In this document: one piece after another, positions 1 through 7,428 of the stretch
How positions within the stretch are numbered: position 1 is the stretch's first letter
Layout of the letters: each line of letters starts with the position of its first letter
Source of the DNA: an uncultured Collinsella sp.
GTDB taxonomy: Bacteria; Actinomycetota; Coriobacteriia; Coriobacteriales; Coriobacteriaceae
Assembly (NCBI GenBank): GCA_900544725.1
Contig: UQWK01000011.1
Span: 1-41,211 of the forward strand
Direction: 5' to 3'
Length of the DNA stretch: 41,211 nucleotides
The notes under the pieces: model-generated
Databases searched by the model: none
What the model was told of the DNA's origin: nothing
What the model saw: only the letters and a program-made list of their open reading frames with translations
Position numbers and translations under genes: made by a program

Positions 1-380
1 CTTCGATTTACGTACGGCGCTCAGATTCCCGCCAGCGCGACACGCCGATTGCTCTTGTCGTTATCGAGGCCGACCAGCTCACGCCCGACGAGCGCACGGC
101 CTTCTCGCTGTTATCGAGCCGTGTCCCCACGGCACTGCTCCCCAACCCAAAGCAGGGCGAACTTGCGGCCCTCTGCCGACAGCGCGGCTGCGCATTCGAC
201 CAGGCCGCTGTCATCGCCACCACACAGCACGGCCTTCCCTTGCTGCTAGAAGCTGCCGTCGCCCTCACGCTACGCGGAGCGGGATACGAAAACGAGGCCG
301 CCGCCGACATGGTCTTTAAACCACGATCGAGCGGCGGCCTCGCAGCAGCCATCGAATATGCTTGCAGGCTCGTTGCCTAA
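1..380 (+). CDS. C-terminal part of a HAD-like (Cof-type) hydrolase, truncated by the window edge
   Basis: An open frame runs from base 3 to the TAA at 378-380, giving 125 residues without a start, so the 5' end lies outside the window. The last 60 residues look like the end of a Cof-type HAD phosphatase. A short helix-rich stretch (HGLPLLLEAA) sits where the family carries its GDGxNDxxML metal-binding loop. It is followed by a segment with ENEAAADMVFKPRSSGGLAAAIEYA, similar to the usual ending of the family (VKxxADyVt...dGVaxaie). The acidic GDG..ND residues are not visible, so the protein may be inactive or may belong to another family. It converges on the next gene, with 9 bases between the two stop codons and no obvious terminator. 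The frame is certain; the family call is tentative. Confidence 0.5.
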   Translation, partial: SIYVRRSDSRQRDTPIALVVIEADQLTPDERTAFSLLSSRVPTALLPNPKQGELAALCRQRGCAFDQAAVIATTQHGLPLLLEAAVALTLRGAGYENEAAADMVFKPRSSGGLAAAIEYACRLVA

Positions 381-389
381 AAGGACAAG

Positions 390-773
390 CTAGAAACCAA
401 AGCCAAAGCCCGTTCCGGTAATCGCCGAGTACATAAAGTAAACGTTGATCACGTTGAGGAACACACCCGTGATGCAACCGTTGCGCAGGTAGCGTTCGCA
501 CACGATGCGCGCCATGGCGGCGGAGTCATCATTGTTTTTAGCTTGACGTCCCGCCGTAAAGTATGTCGCCACGCTCAGCAGCAGGTTGAGCACCGGCAGC
601 GCCAGCAACTCGTAGCTCTTGCCCCAGCGCGTCACCTCGCCGGCGGCGTTAAACTTCGTTGCCACCTCGGGACCAATGTTGGGGATAACACACGCTGCGA
701 CCACCAGCGGAATCACCGCAAGCACGAGCAGCACAATACCCATGTAGCCAGCTTTTTTGCCATATTTAAACAT
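390..773 (-). CDS. DUF1648 domain small membrane protein
   Basis: A 127-residue protein with three predicted membrane segments (about residues 10-32, 54-73 and 95-117). The first loop carries the DUF1648 pattern: two prolines around the end of helix 1, then FNAAGEVTRWGKS and a second helix beginning LLALPVLN. DUF1648 occurs in SdpI-like immunity proteins and in uncharacterised membrane proteins; a specific role cannot be read from the sequence. The start lies 11 bases after the ychF stop, and its SD site (AAGGACG) overlaps that stop codon. The two genes are therefore probably co-transcribed with ychF first. Confidence 0.7.
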   Translation of the reverse strand: MFKYGKKAGYMGIVLLVLAVIPLVVAACVIPNIGPEVATKFNAAGEVTRWGKSYELLALPVLNLLLSVATYFTAGRQAKNNDDSAAMARIVCERYLRNGCITGVFLNVINVYFMYSAITGTGFGFGF

Positions 774-784
774 ATGCGTCGTCC

Positions 785-1861
785 TTACACGTTAAAGCGG
801 AAGTGCACGACGTCGCCGTCAGCCATGACATACTCTTTGCCCTCGATGCGTAGCTTGCCGGCAGCCTTGGCGCCCTGCTCGCCACCGAGCTCGATGTAGT
901 CGTCGTAGCCAATGACCTCAGCCTTAATAAAGCCGCGCTCAAAGTCGGTGTGGATGACGCCGGCAGCCTGCGGGGCAGTCGCGCCCTGGCGAACCGTCCA
1001 GGCCTTGACCTCCATCTCGCCAGCCGTAAAGAACGACTGCAGGCCGAGCAGCTTGTAGGCTGCCTGCGCGAGCACGTCCAGACCGGGCTGCTCCAGACCC
1101 AGGCTCTCCAGGTAGTCGGCGGCGTCCTCGGGATCGAGCTCGGAAAGCTCGGCCTCAATCTTGGCGCAGATGGGCAGCGGCTTGACGCCATCGATGGGCG
1201 CCAGGTCGTCGTTGAGCATATCCTCGTCCACGTTGGCCACATACAGGATGGGCTTCATGGTGAGCAGGAACAGGCCCTTGGCAGCGGCACGCTCCTCGTC
1301 GGTCATCTCCATAGACGCGGCGCGCTTGCCTTCGTTGAGCCAAGCAAGCAGGCGCTTGGCGACCTCAAACTTGGGCATGAGCTCCTTGTCGCGCTTGGCC
1401 TCCTTCTCGAGCTTAGGCAGCTGCTTCTCGAGCGTGCCCATATCGGCCAGGATGAGCTCGGTCATGATGGTGTCGGCATCGCCGGCAGGATCGACGAACT
1501 CGCCCGTGCGGCCCACCTCACGCATGACGTTGGGGTCCTTAAAGTAGCGCACGACCTCGCAGATGGCATCGGTCTCGCGAATGTTGGCCAAGAACTGGTT
1601 GCCCAGGCCCTCGCCCTCGTTAGCGCCCTTCACCAGACCTGCGATGTCGACGAACTCGACCGTCGCCGGCACAATGCGACCCGGGTTAACGATGTCAGCG
1701 AGCTTTTGCAAGCGGCTATCGGGCACGTCGACGATACCCACGTTGGGGTCGATCGTGGCGAACGGGTAGTTGGCGGCAAGGCCGGTCTTTTTGGTAAGCG
1801 CGGTGAACAGCGTCGACTTGCCCACGTTGGGCAGGCCCACGATACCGATGGAAAGGGACAC
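785..1861 (-). CDS. ychF: Redox-regulated ATPase/GTPase YchF (OLA1 family)
   Basis: This encodes 358 residues, close to the usual length of about 363. YchF/OLA1 is a universally conserved Obg-related P-loop NTPase that binds ribosomes and prefers ATP. Visible motifs are the P-loop GLPNVGKST (about residues 8-16), the switch region DIAGLVKGANEGEGLGNQFL, a G4 position reading NVDE in place of the GTP-specific NKxD (the hallmark of the ATP-binding subfamily), and a C-terminal TGS domain. I chose the GTG at 1861 because AGGAG lies just upstream at 1866-1870 and the protein then begins SLSIGIVGLPNVG, the family norm. The open frame continues far upstream, but that extension has no homology. The DUF1648 gene follows 11 bases downstream. 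Confidence 0.95.
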   Translation of the reverse strand: MSLSIGIVGLPNVGKSTLFTALTKKTGLAANYPFATIDPNVGIVDVPDSRLQKLADIVNPGRIVPATVEFVDIAGLVKGANEGEGLGNQFLANIRETDAICEVVRYFKDPNVMREVGRTGEFVDPAGDADTIMTELILADMGTLEKQLPKLEKEAKRDKELMPKFEVAKRLLAWLNEGKRAASMEMTDEERAAAKGLFLLTMKPILYVANVDEDMLNDDLAPIDGVKPLPICAKIEAELSELDPEDAADYLESLGLEQPGLDVLAQAAYKLLGLQSFFTAGEMEVKAWTVRQGATAPQAAGVIHTDFERGFIKAEVIGYDDYIELGGEQGAKAAGKLRIEGKEYVMADGDVVHFRFNV

Positions 1862-1904
1862 GACAGCTCCTTTTGGTACAGGTACTTCAAACCGTATAAG
1901 TATA

Positions 1905-1948
1905 GCGCCGCCGCAGCATCCGGGCGAATCCGGACACCGCGGCGGCGC
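1905..1948 (-). terminator. GC-rich hairpin between the GH4 gene and ychF
   Basis: Perfect 10-bp arms (GCGCCGCCGC at 1905-1914 and GCGGCGGCGC at 1939-1948) enclose 24 bases. It lies after the GH4 stop and before the ychF start on the minus strand. There is no clear U-run, so it may be a weak terminator or an mRNA-stabilising element. Confidence 0.35.
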
Positions 1949-1988
1949 AAATGAAGCAGAGATGCGTGAGAGTTCGAGACAGTAGTCC

Positions 1989-3332
1989 TTACTTAAGCTC
2001 GGGCCAGAAATCCTTGTTGGCCTCGATGAGCTCGTCCAGGATCTGCTTAGCAACGCTCGCCGAAGGAATGGTCTTGGAGAGCGTGAGTGCCTGCCAGAGC
2101 TTCTGGTAGCTGCCCTCGACCCAAGCCTGGACAACGAGCTTCTCGACGGAAACCTGCTGCTCCATCAGGCCCTTCTGGAACTGCGGAATCGGGCCCTGGC
2201 AGATCTTCTCAAAGCCGTTGGAACCGACGATGCAAGGCACCTCGACCATGGCCGTCGGGTCGAAGTTGGGCACAGCGCCATCGTTGGGGACGATCAGCAG
2301 GAAGCGCTCGAGCGTATTCTCGGCCAGTGCGCAGGCAAGGTCGACGATGTAGTTGGCGTGTACGTCGGGCTCAAAGCCGCCGTCCTTGGCAGTACCTTTG
2401 GCGATGATGTCGCGGCAAGCGCCAAAGACCTTCTTCTCGCGGCCGTCCATAACCTCATTGGCGCGAGTGTAGTTGGGGTCGGACGTCTCGACAACATAGT
2501 CCGGATACAGGTAGTACTTGAGGTAGGTGTTGGGAATCGTCTCGGGATCGACAGCATAGACATCCTTGGCCTTGCCGAAGGTGTGAATCCAGCTCTCCTC
2601 GACGTGCTGCTCCTTACCGGCCTCGTGCTCAATGCCGTCCAAGTAGCCGTTCTTTGCCATGTGCTCCTTGATCTGCGGCATGAGGTCGTTACCCTCCTTG
2701 TCGTAGATCTTGCTCCACCAACCAAAGTGGTTGAGGCCGTAGTAGCTGTACTGCAGCTCGCGACGATCCTTGATGCCGCACATACGGCTCATCTTATCCA
2801 TGAGGTCGATCGGCATGTCGCAGATGTTAATGATGCGGCTGTTGGGGCGCAGCACGCGGCAGGCCTCGGCGACGATGGCCGCGGGGTTGGAGTAGTTGAG
2901 CATCCAAGCGTTGGGGCTGTACTTCTCCATGTAGTCGAGAATCTCGATGACGCCGCCGATGGAGCGCATGCCGTAGGCGATACCGCCGGCACCGCAGGTC
3001 TCTTGGCCAACGCAGCCGTACTTGAGAGGAATCTTCTCGTCGAGCTCGCGCATAGCGTACAGGCCAACGCGAATGTGAGCGAGGACGAAGTCAGTACCGG
3101 TAAAAGCGGTTTCGGGGTCGGTGGTGTAGTTGAACTCAACCTCGGGAGCGTTCTCGTGGAAGTAGATCTCGCAGGCCTTTGCCACGATCTCCTGGCGCTC
3201 GGCGTTGTTGTCGTAGAAGGTCACCTTGTTGACCGGGAAGCGGTCGCGCTCCTCAAGCAGCATCAGAGCGATGCCCGGGGTGAAAGTAGAGCCACCGCCG
3301 GCAATGGTCACGGCATAGTTTTTCTTGGACAT
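1989..3332 (-). CDS. 6-phospho-alpha-glucosidase, glycoside hydrolase family 4
   Basis: This encodes 447 residues, closely matching GlvA/MalH/SimA-type 6-phospho-alpha-glucosidases (about 440). The enzyme hydrolyses phosphorylated alpha-glucosides such as maltose-6'-phosphate after PTS import, by the NAD- and Mn-dependent GH4 redox mechanism. Visible features are the NAD-binding loop GGGSTFTPG (12-20), NYSNP (146-150), and the metal and catalytic set C171, D172 and H202 in CDMP and NHFGWW. These residue numbers coincide with those reported for Bacillus GlvA. The start has a strong SD (GAGGAGG) seven bases upstream. The PTS permease gene lies directly upstream on the same strand, separated by a hairpin. 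The exact substrate (maltose, sucrose isomer or maltitol phosphate) cannot be fixed from sequence. Confidence 0.92.
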   Translation of the reverse strand: MSKKNYAVTIAGGGSTFTPGIALMLLEERDRFPVNKVTFYDNNAERQEIVAKACEIYFHENAPEVEFNYTTDPETAFTGTDFVLAHIRVGLYAMRELDEKIPLKYGCVGQETCGAGGIAYGMRSIGGVIEILDYMEKYSPNAWMLNYSNPAAIVAEACRVLRPNSRIINICDMPIDLMDKMSRMCGIKDRRELQYSYYGLNHFGWWSKIYDKEGNDLMPQIKEHMAKNGYLDGIEHEAGKEQHVEESWIHTFGKAKDVYAVDPETIPNTYLKYYLYPDYVVETSDPNYTRANEVMDGREKKVFGACRDIIAKGTAKDGGFEPDVHANYIVDLACALAENTLERFLLIVPNDGAVPNFDPTAMVEVPCIVGSNGFEKICQGPIPQFQKGLMEQQVSVEKLVVQAWVEGSYQKLWQALTLSKTIPSASVAKQILDELIEANKDFWPELK

Positions 3333-3428
3333 GATGTCCTCCTCATTCTGGCCGCTTGCTCAATCCATCCCCGTACGCGGCCTGCACGGTTTGGAACTGT
3401 TACCTAGAAGTGGAGTTTTTTATCTCTA

Positions 3429-3470
3429 GAATCGGCCTTGCGGTGCATACTGGCTCTGCAAGGCCGATTC
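3429..3470 (-). other. Intercistronic hairpin between PTS IICB and GH4 genes
   Basis: Perfect 13-bp arms (GAATCGGCCTTGC at 3429-3441 and its complement at 3458-3470) enclose 16 bases in the 155-base gap of the sugar operon. No T-run follows on the minus strand, so a full terminator is unlikely. An mRNA processing or stability element that lowers or raises downstream expression is plausible. Confidence 0.5.
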
Positions 3471-3487
3471 TTTCGATGGACGATGGT

Positions 3488-5095
3488 TTACAGAAGACTC
3501 TCGAACTTCAGAAGACTCTCGAACTTCTCGCGAACCTGCGGGACGTTAAGGCCGATGATGACCTGGATTGACTGACCTTGGACCACCAGGCCATGCGTAC
3601 CGATCGCCTTGAAGGAAGCCTCGGGCGCAACGACGCTCTTGTCCTTGACGTTAACGCGCAGACGGGTAGCGCAGTTAGTTACATCGATGATGTTATCCGT
3701 GCCACCGAGCAGATCGAGGATGTTCTCGGCAAGCACCAAGCGCTCATCATCTTTACTCTGGGCGACCGATTTGCCAGCAGCACCGCCCTGCTTTTTCTTG
3801 TAGTCGGCCTTGGACTTGAGCTCGACCTCAACATCGTCATCCTCGCGACCGGGGGTCTTAAAGTCGAACTTGACGATCAGGAAACGGAAAACCACGACCC
3901 AAAGGGCGGTAAAGCACAGACCGACAAGGATGGAGATGGCGTACTGCAGACCGTGTGCGGCCCAAAGGGGCAGCCAGTCCCACGAGAGCATCGAGATGAT
4001 GCCGCCGTCGAAGATGCCCACGACGCCAAGGAGGTTTTGAGCCATGCAGCCAAGCGCTCCGAGCACGCAGTGGACGACGAACAGGCCGGGCGCGATGAAC
4101 AGGAAGGTGAAGTCAAGCGGCTCGGTAATACCGCAAAGCATAGCGGTAAGGGTGACGGGAATGAGCAGAGCCTTGACGCGCTGCTTGCGCTCGGGTTTGG
4201 CGGTCATATAGAACGCAATGGCGACGCCAAGCGAGCCGAAGACTTTAGTCCAACCAGGGCAGGTATAGGCAGCCCAGGGTGCGGCATCCTTAAGAGCAAT
4301 GCTCGGATCGGCAGCCAGTTGGGGCAGGATGTTGGCCCAAGCAGCAAAGATGCCGCCGTTGACCGCCGCGTTGTCATAATAGAACGGCGTATAGATAAAG
4401 TGGTGCAGGCCTGTAGGAATCAACACGCGCTCGAAGAAAGCAAAGACGCCCACGCCAAACGTACCGGCGGAAAGGATGAATCCCTGGAAGGCGGAGATAG
4501 CAGCCTGAACATGCGGCCATACCAGGCAAGCGATAATAGCGACCGGAACCATAACGAAGAAACCGATCATATAGATGAACACGGAGCCCGAGAACACGCC
4601 CAGCCACTCAGGGAGTTCGGTGTCGAAGTACTTGTTGTGAAGCATCGTGGCGATACCAGAAATGATAAGCGCGCCCATGATGCCCATATCAAGCGTTTTG
4701 ATGCTTGCGATAGTGGCAAGACCAGTACCGCTGCCCGCCTCGACAGAGTAGTCGACCCCAAAGACAGGGCCCCACTGCCCCAAGATTGTGCTTACAAAGT
4801 AGTTGAAGGTAAGGTAGATGGCCAAAGCCTCCATGCAGCAGCGAGCGTTCTGCTTGTTCGCGAGCGAGATTGGCAACGCTACGCAAAACAGCAACGGCAT
4901 CTGGTTAAAGAGCGTCCAACCACCCTGGAGCAGCACATTCCAGCAATCAAACCAAAGATGACCCGCTGTGGCCATCTCGCCAAAGATCGCCTCGGTGGTA
5001 AACAACGTACCCAGGCCGACGACGATTCCGGAAAATGCGAAAAGAATTGCAGGCGTGTACATTGCACCGCCGAAACGTTGTATCTTTTGCATCAT
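3488..5095 (-). CDS. PTS alpha-glucoside transporter subunit IICB
   Basis: This encodes 535 residues in the glucose-superfamily PTS order IIC-IIB. The IIC part starts MMQKIQRFGGAMYTP, typical of MalB/GlvC/AglA permeases, has about ten membrane segments, and carries the GITEPLDF substrate-site motif at 322-329. A charged linker (about 410-450) leads to the IIB domain, with phospho-accepting C475 in TNCATRLRV. No IIA domain is fused, so phosphate must come from a separate EIIA. I placed the start at 5095 because the family begins there and AGGGGG lies upstream; an in-frame extension to 5221 looks non-native. An 18-bp tandem duplication repeats KFESLL at the C-terminus. The GH4 enzyme gene follows, and the operators at 5239-5392 lie upstream. 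Confidence 0.93.
   Translation of the reverse strand: MMQKIQRFGGAMYTPAILFAFSGIVVGLGTLFTTEAIFGEMATAGHLWFDCWNVLLQGGWTLFNQMPLLFCVALPISLANKQNARCCMEALAIYLTFNYFVSTILGQWGPVFGVDYSVEAGSGTGLATIASIKTLDMGIMGALIISGIATMLHNKYFDTELPEWLGVFSGSVFIYMIGFFVMVPVAIIACLVWPHVQAAISAFQGFILSAGTFGVGVFAFFERVLIPTGLHHFIYTPFYYDNAAVNGGIFAAWANILPQLAADPSIALKDAAPWAAYTCPGWTKVFGSLGVAIAFYMTAKPERKQRVKALLIPVTLTAMLCGITEPLDFTFLFIAPGLFVVHCVLGALGCMAQNLLGVVGIFDGGIISMLSWDWLPLWAAHGLQYAISILVGLCFTALWVVVFRFLIVKFDFKTPGREDDDVEVELKSKADYKKKQGGAAGKSVAQSKDDERLVLAENILDLLGGTDNIIDVTNCATRLRVNVKDKSVVAPEASFKAIGTHGLVVQGQSIQVIIGLNVPQVREKFESLLKFESLL
3491..3526. repeat. Perfect 18-bp tandem duplication at the end of the IICB gene
   Basis: The unit at 3491-3508 is repeated exactly at 3509-3526, in frame, so the protein ends with FESLLK-FESLL. 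The second unit pushes the stop codon outward by six residues, consistent with a recent slippage event. Confidence 0.95.
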
Positions 5096-5238
5096 GACGG
5101 GGAATCCCCCTCTCTTCATTCGGAGCGCTGCGGTTTTGGCTTCACTCGAGACCGCAGACGCGCCGTTTGCGTGTACCTCGTGCAATAGGACGGGTGGGCC
5201 CGTGTCCCTGACTTCTTGCACTTACGTTTTATCACATC

Positions 5239-5254
5239 ACTTATCTAGACAAGT
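5239..5254. promoter_or_regulatory. Palindromic operator, probable GntR/UTRA site
   Basis: ACTTATCTAGACAAGT is a 16-bp palindrome with one mismatched pair, centred on TCTAGA. Operators of HutC-type GntR regulators such as NagR/DasR share this TCTAGA-centred form. It lies 144 bases upstream of the IICB start, in the divergent promoter region near a GntR/UTRA gene. Confidence 0.6.
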
Positions 5255-5274
5255 TAGCATAAAGACTACGGTCG

Positions 5275-5304
5275 GTAAACGGTTGATTATTGGCCGTAAA
5301 CGGT
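5275..5304. promoter_or_regulatory. Two direct GTAAACGGT repeats, 21 bp apart
   Basis: GTAAACGGT occurs at 5275-5283 and 5296-5304. The centre-to-centre distance of 21 bp equals two helical turns, so one protein could bind both on the same DNA face. The motif resembles half of a cre/LacI-family site (TGnAAnCG), which would fit carbon-source control, but this is weak evidence. Confidence 0.35.
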
Positions 5305-5369
5305 ATATATCCAGTATTTCGCCTGCTAAATCTGACATAGCTGATGGCTGCATTTTAAATTTCTTTTCT

Positions 5370-5392
5370 ACTTGTCTAGATGTGCTTGTCTA
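5370..5392. promoter_or_regulatory. Second operator region with repeated CTTGTCTA half-sites
   Basis: CTTGTCTA occurs at 5371-5378 (within ACTTGTCTAGAT) and again at 5385-5392. Both match the half-site of the palindrome at 5239-5254. It lies about 60-80 bases before the dehydrogenase start, next to AT-rich TATATC/TATACAT sequence that may hold its promoter, so occupancy could repress that gene. Confidence 0.5.
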
Positions 5393-5450
5393 TATCTATA
5401 TACATGCCTATACTTCATTACAACATTCACCGCCACGTTAAGGAGTCACC

Positions 5451-6476
5451 ATGAAAAGCGCGGTCTTCTATGGAAAGCACGACCTCAGAGTCGAGGAATC
5501 GGCAAAGCCGGCCGTGGGCAGGCGCGACGTTCTGATCAACGTCAAAGCTTGCGGCGTCTGCGGTACCGACGTTCATATCTATGAAGGCGACAAGGGTGCA
5601 GCCGACGTTACCCCGCCCACGATCCTTGGTCATGAGTTTGCCGGCGTTGTCGAGACCGTGGGCAGCGACGTCGCCGGCTTTAAACCGGGCGATCGCGTGT
5701 GCATCGACCCAAACCATCCCTGCGGCTGCTGTGAACCCTGCCGCGACGGAATCAACCACTACTGCGAGCATATGACCGGTTACGGCACCACCGTTAACGG
5801 CGGCTTTGCCGAGTACTGCTCCGTCGATATGCAGCAAGTCTACAAGTTGGGCGATCACACCAGCTTTGAGCAGGGTGCTATGACCGAGCCCGTCGCCTGC
5901 TGTCTGCACGGCATCGATATGTGCAACATCAAGCCCGGCAGCACAGTTGTCGTTATCGGCGGTGGCATGATCGGTCTGCTCATGATGCAGCTCGCCAAAA
6001 ACGCCGGCGCCACCAAGGTTGTCTTGCTCGAGCCTGTCGAAGGCAAGCGCGAGGTTGCGCTCAAACTCGGCGCCGACCTGGCAATTGATTCCATCCACGA
6101 GGACGTCCCGGCCCGCCTGAAGCAGGAGGGCGTCGGCAATGTCGACGTTGTAATCGAATGCGTCGGCAAGCCCGTCACCATCGAGCAGGCCATCCAGATC
6201 GCCGGCCACAAGGCTACGGTCATGATGTTCGGCCTCACCAAGCCCGATGAGACAATCACCGTCAAGCCCTTCGAGGTCTTCCAGAAGGAACTCGTGCTCA
6301 CCTCGTCCTACATCAACCCTTACACACAGCGTCGCGCGCTCGAGCTCATCGACTCTGGCAGGCTCGACGTATCCTCGATGGTCGCAAAGGTAGCCTCCCT
6401 CGATAAACTCGGTGCCATCCTGTCAGACCCGGCCCTGCGTGCCATGGGCAAATATATAATCGACCCCAGCAAGTAA
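5451..6476 (+). CDS. Zinc-dependent medium-chain dehydrogenase (sorbitol/threonine dehydrogenase type)
   Basis: This encodes 341 residues of the MDR superfamily, polyol/threonine dehydrogenase branch. Catalytic-zinc residues are visible at C37 (CGVCGTD) and H61-E62 (GHEFAG). The structural zinc lobe has C91, C94, C97 and C105. The Rossmann loop VIGGGMIGL lies near residue 170. It would oxidise a secondary alcohol or polyol with NAD(P). AAGGAG upstream supports the ATG at 5451. It is transcribed away from the PTS/GH4 operon, shares its operator region, and is followed 65 bases later by the regulator gene. I infer a role in the same sugar pathway, possibly oxidation of the alditol released from a glucosyl-alditol phosphate. 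Substrate unknown. Confidence 0.85.
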   Translation: MKSAVFYGKHDLRVEESAKPAVGRRDVLINVKACGVCGTDVHIYEGDKGAADVTPPTILGHEFAGVVETVGSDVAGFKPGDRVCIDPNHPCGCCEPCRDGINHYCEHMTGYGTTVNGGFAEYCSVDMQQVYKLGDHTSFEQGAMTEPVACCLHGIDMCNIKPGSTVVVIGGGMIGLLMMQLAKNAGATKVVLLEPVEGKREVALKLGADLAIDSIHEDVPARLKQEGVGNVDVVIECVGKPVTIEQAIQIAGHKATVMMFGLTKPDETITVKPFEVFQKELVLTSSYINPYTQRRALELIDSGRLDVSSMVAKVASLDKLGAILSDPALRAMGKYIIDPSK

Positions 6477-6541
6477 ATCGATTGACACCTGCGTGGGCGG
6501 CCCTCATCCGTCGTTCACGCACCCAGCTCTAGGAGACCGTC

Positions 6542-7297
6542 ATGGCGCGAGCCATCTTCCAAACTATTTATGACAACGTGAAGCAGTCGATTGACGACGG
6601 CACATACGCTTATCAGAGCTATCTGCCTTCGGAGACTGAGCTCACGCAGCTATTTGACTGTTCGCGCATGACGGTCCGTCGCGCCATCTCGATGCTTGCG
6701 GCAGATGGCTACGTGCTCCCCCAGCAAGGCAAAGGCATGCGCGTCATTCGCAACATCAGTGACGAGACGAGTCGTGGCGGCGGCGGACTCGAGACCTTTA
6801 AGGAAATCGCAGCCAGTCGAGGCTTTGAGCTCAAAACGGTTACCACTGTCTTTGAGCTCCTCGTCTGTAACAAGGCGCTCTCCAAGATTACCGGGTTTCC
6901 TGAAGGCTGTGAGCTCACGCGTGCCAAACGCATCCGTTATGCAGACGGACGGGCCGTGTGCTCCGACGACTCCTATTACCTAAGCTCACAGGTACCGGGG
7001 CTGACACCCGAGATTGTCAACGACTCGATCTATCGTTACCTCGAAGAAGGCCTTGGCATTAAGATTGCCACGGGCAAACGCGATGTAACGATTGAGCATC
7101 CCACGCCCGAGGATGCACGCGTGCTCGATCTCGACGACTTTAACGCACTCGCCGTTGTACGCGGACAGACCTACAACGCCGACGGCATCCTTATGGAATA
7201 CACCGAGACAAAGCAGGTTCCCAGCTTCTTTTTACTACACGAAACGGTCACCCGCCGCAATAACGGCAGCGAGACCCATCAGAGCAGTATGAGCTAA
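6542..7297 (+). CDS. GntR-family regulator with UTRA ligand domain
   Basis: This encodes 251 residues. Residues 1-70 form the GntR winged helix-turn-helix, with the conserved pattern YLPSETELTQLFDCSRMTVRRAISMLAADGYV and then QGKGMRV. Residues 90-235 match the UTRA (UbiC-like) effector domain of HutC-type repressors such as TreR and NagR, which sense phosphorylated sugars. The ATG at 6542 has GGAG ten bases upstream. The gene lies downstream of the dehydrogenase, probably in the same transcript, and ends at a strong terminator. The TCTAGA-centred sites at 5239-5392 are the expected operators. The effector is unknown; a sugar-6-phosphate is likely. Confidence 0.9.
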   Translation: MARAIFQTIYDNVKQSIDDGTYAYQSYLPSETELTQLFDCSRMTVRRAISMLAADGYVLPQQGKGMRVIRNISDETSRGGGGLETFKEIAASRGFELKTVTTVFELLVCNKALSKITGFPEGCELTRAKRIRYADGRAVCSDDSYYLSSQVPGLTPEIVNDSIYRYLEEGLGIKIATGKRDVTIEHPTPEDARVLDLDDFNALAVVRGQTYNADGILMEYTETKQVPSFFLLHETVTRRNNGSETHQSSMS

Positions 7298-7307
7298 CCA
7301 TCTATTA

Positions 7308-7378
7308 GTTGCGGTGGGATAGTTCCTAGAATGGCCAGCTTAAGGGCAAAACAGGAACTATCCCACCGCAACTTTTTT
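7308..7378 (+). terminator. Strong intrinsic terminator after the GntR gene
   Basis: Perfect 20-bp arms at 7308-7327 and 7353-7372 enclose 25 bases and are followed by TTTTTT at 7373-7378. The stem is unusually long for a terminator. Confidence 0.9.
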
Positions 7379-7409
7379 GGCCGGCGGGGCAGTACCTGTC
7401 CCACCGGCC
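7379..7409 (-). repeat. REP-like hairpin with GGGACAGGTAC core
   Basis: GGCCGG and CCGGCC flank an imperfect stem. On the minus strand the centre reads GGGACAGGTACTGCCCC. The core is shared with the hairpins at 17272-17303 and, more loosely, 9931-9961. It lies 19 bases past the stop of the minus-strand Fe-S protein gene and may end that transcript. Confidence 0.55.
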
Positions 7410-7428
7410 ATCATTTACGCTCGTTTAG

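Noticed and set aside
2020..2134. N-terminal extension of ychF to 2134 within the open frame
   Set aside because: It would overlap the end of the GH4 gene on the same strand, has no similarity to YchF, and the GTG at 1861 has a proper SD.
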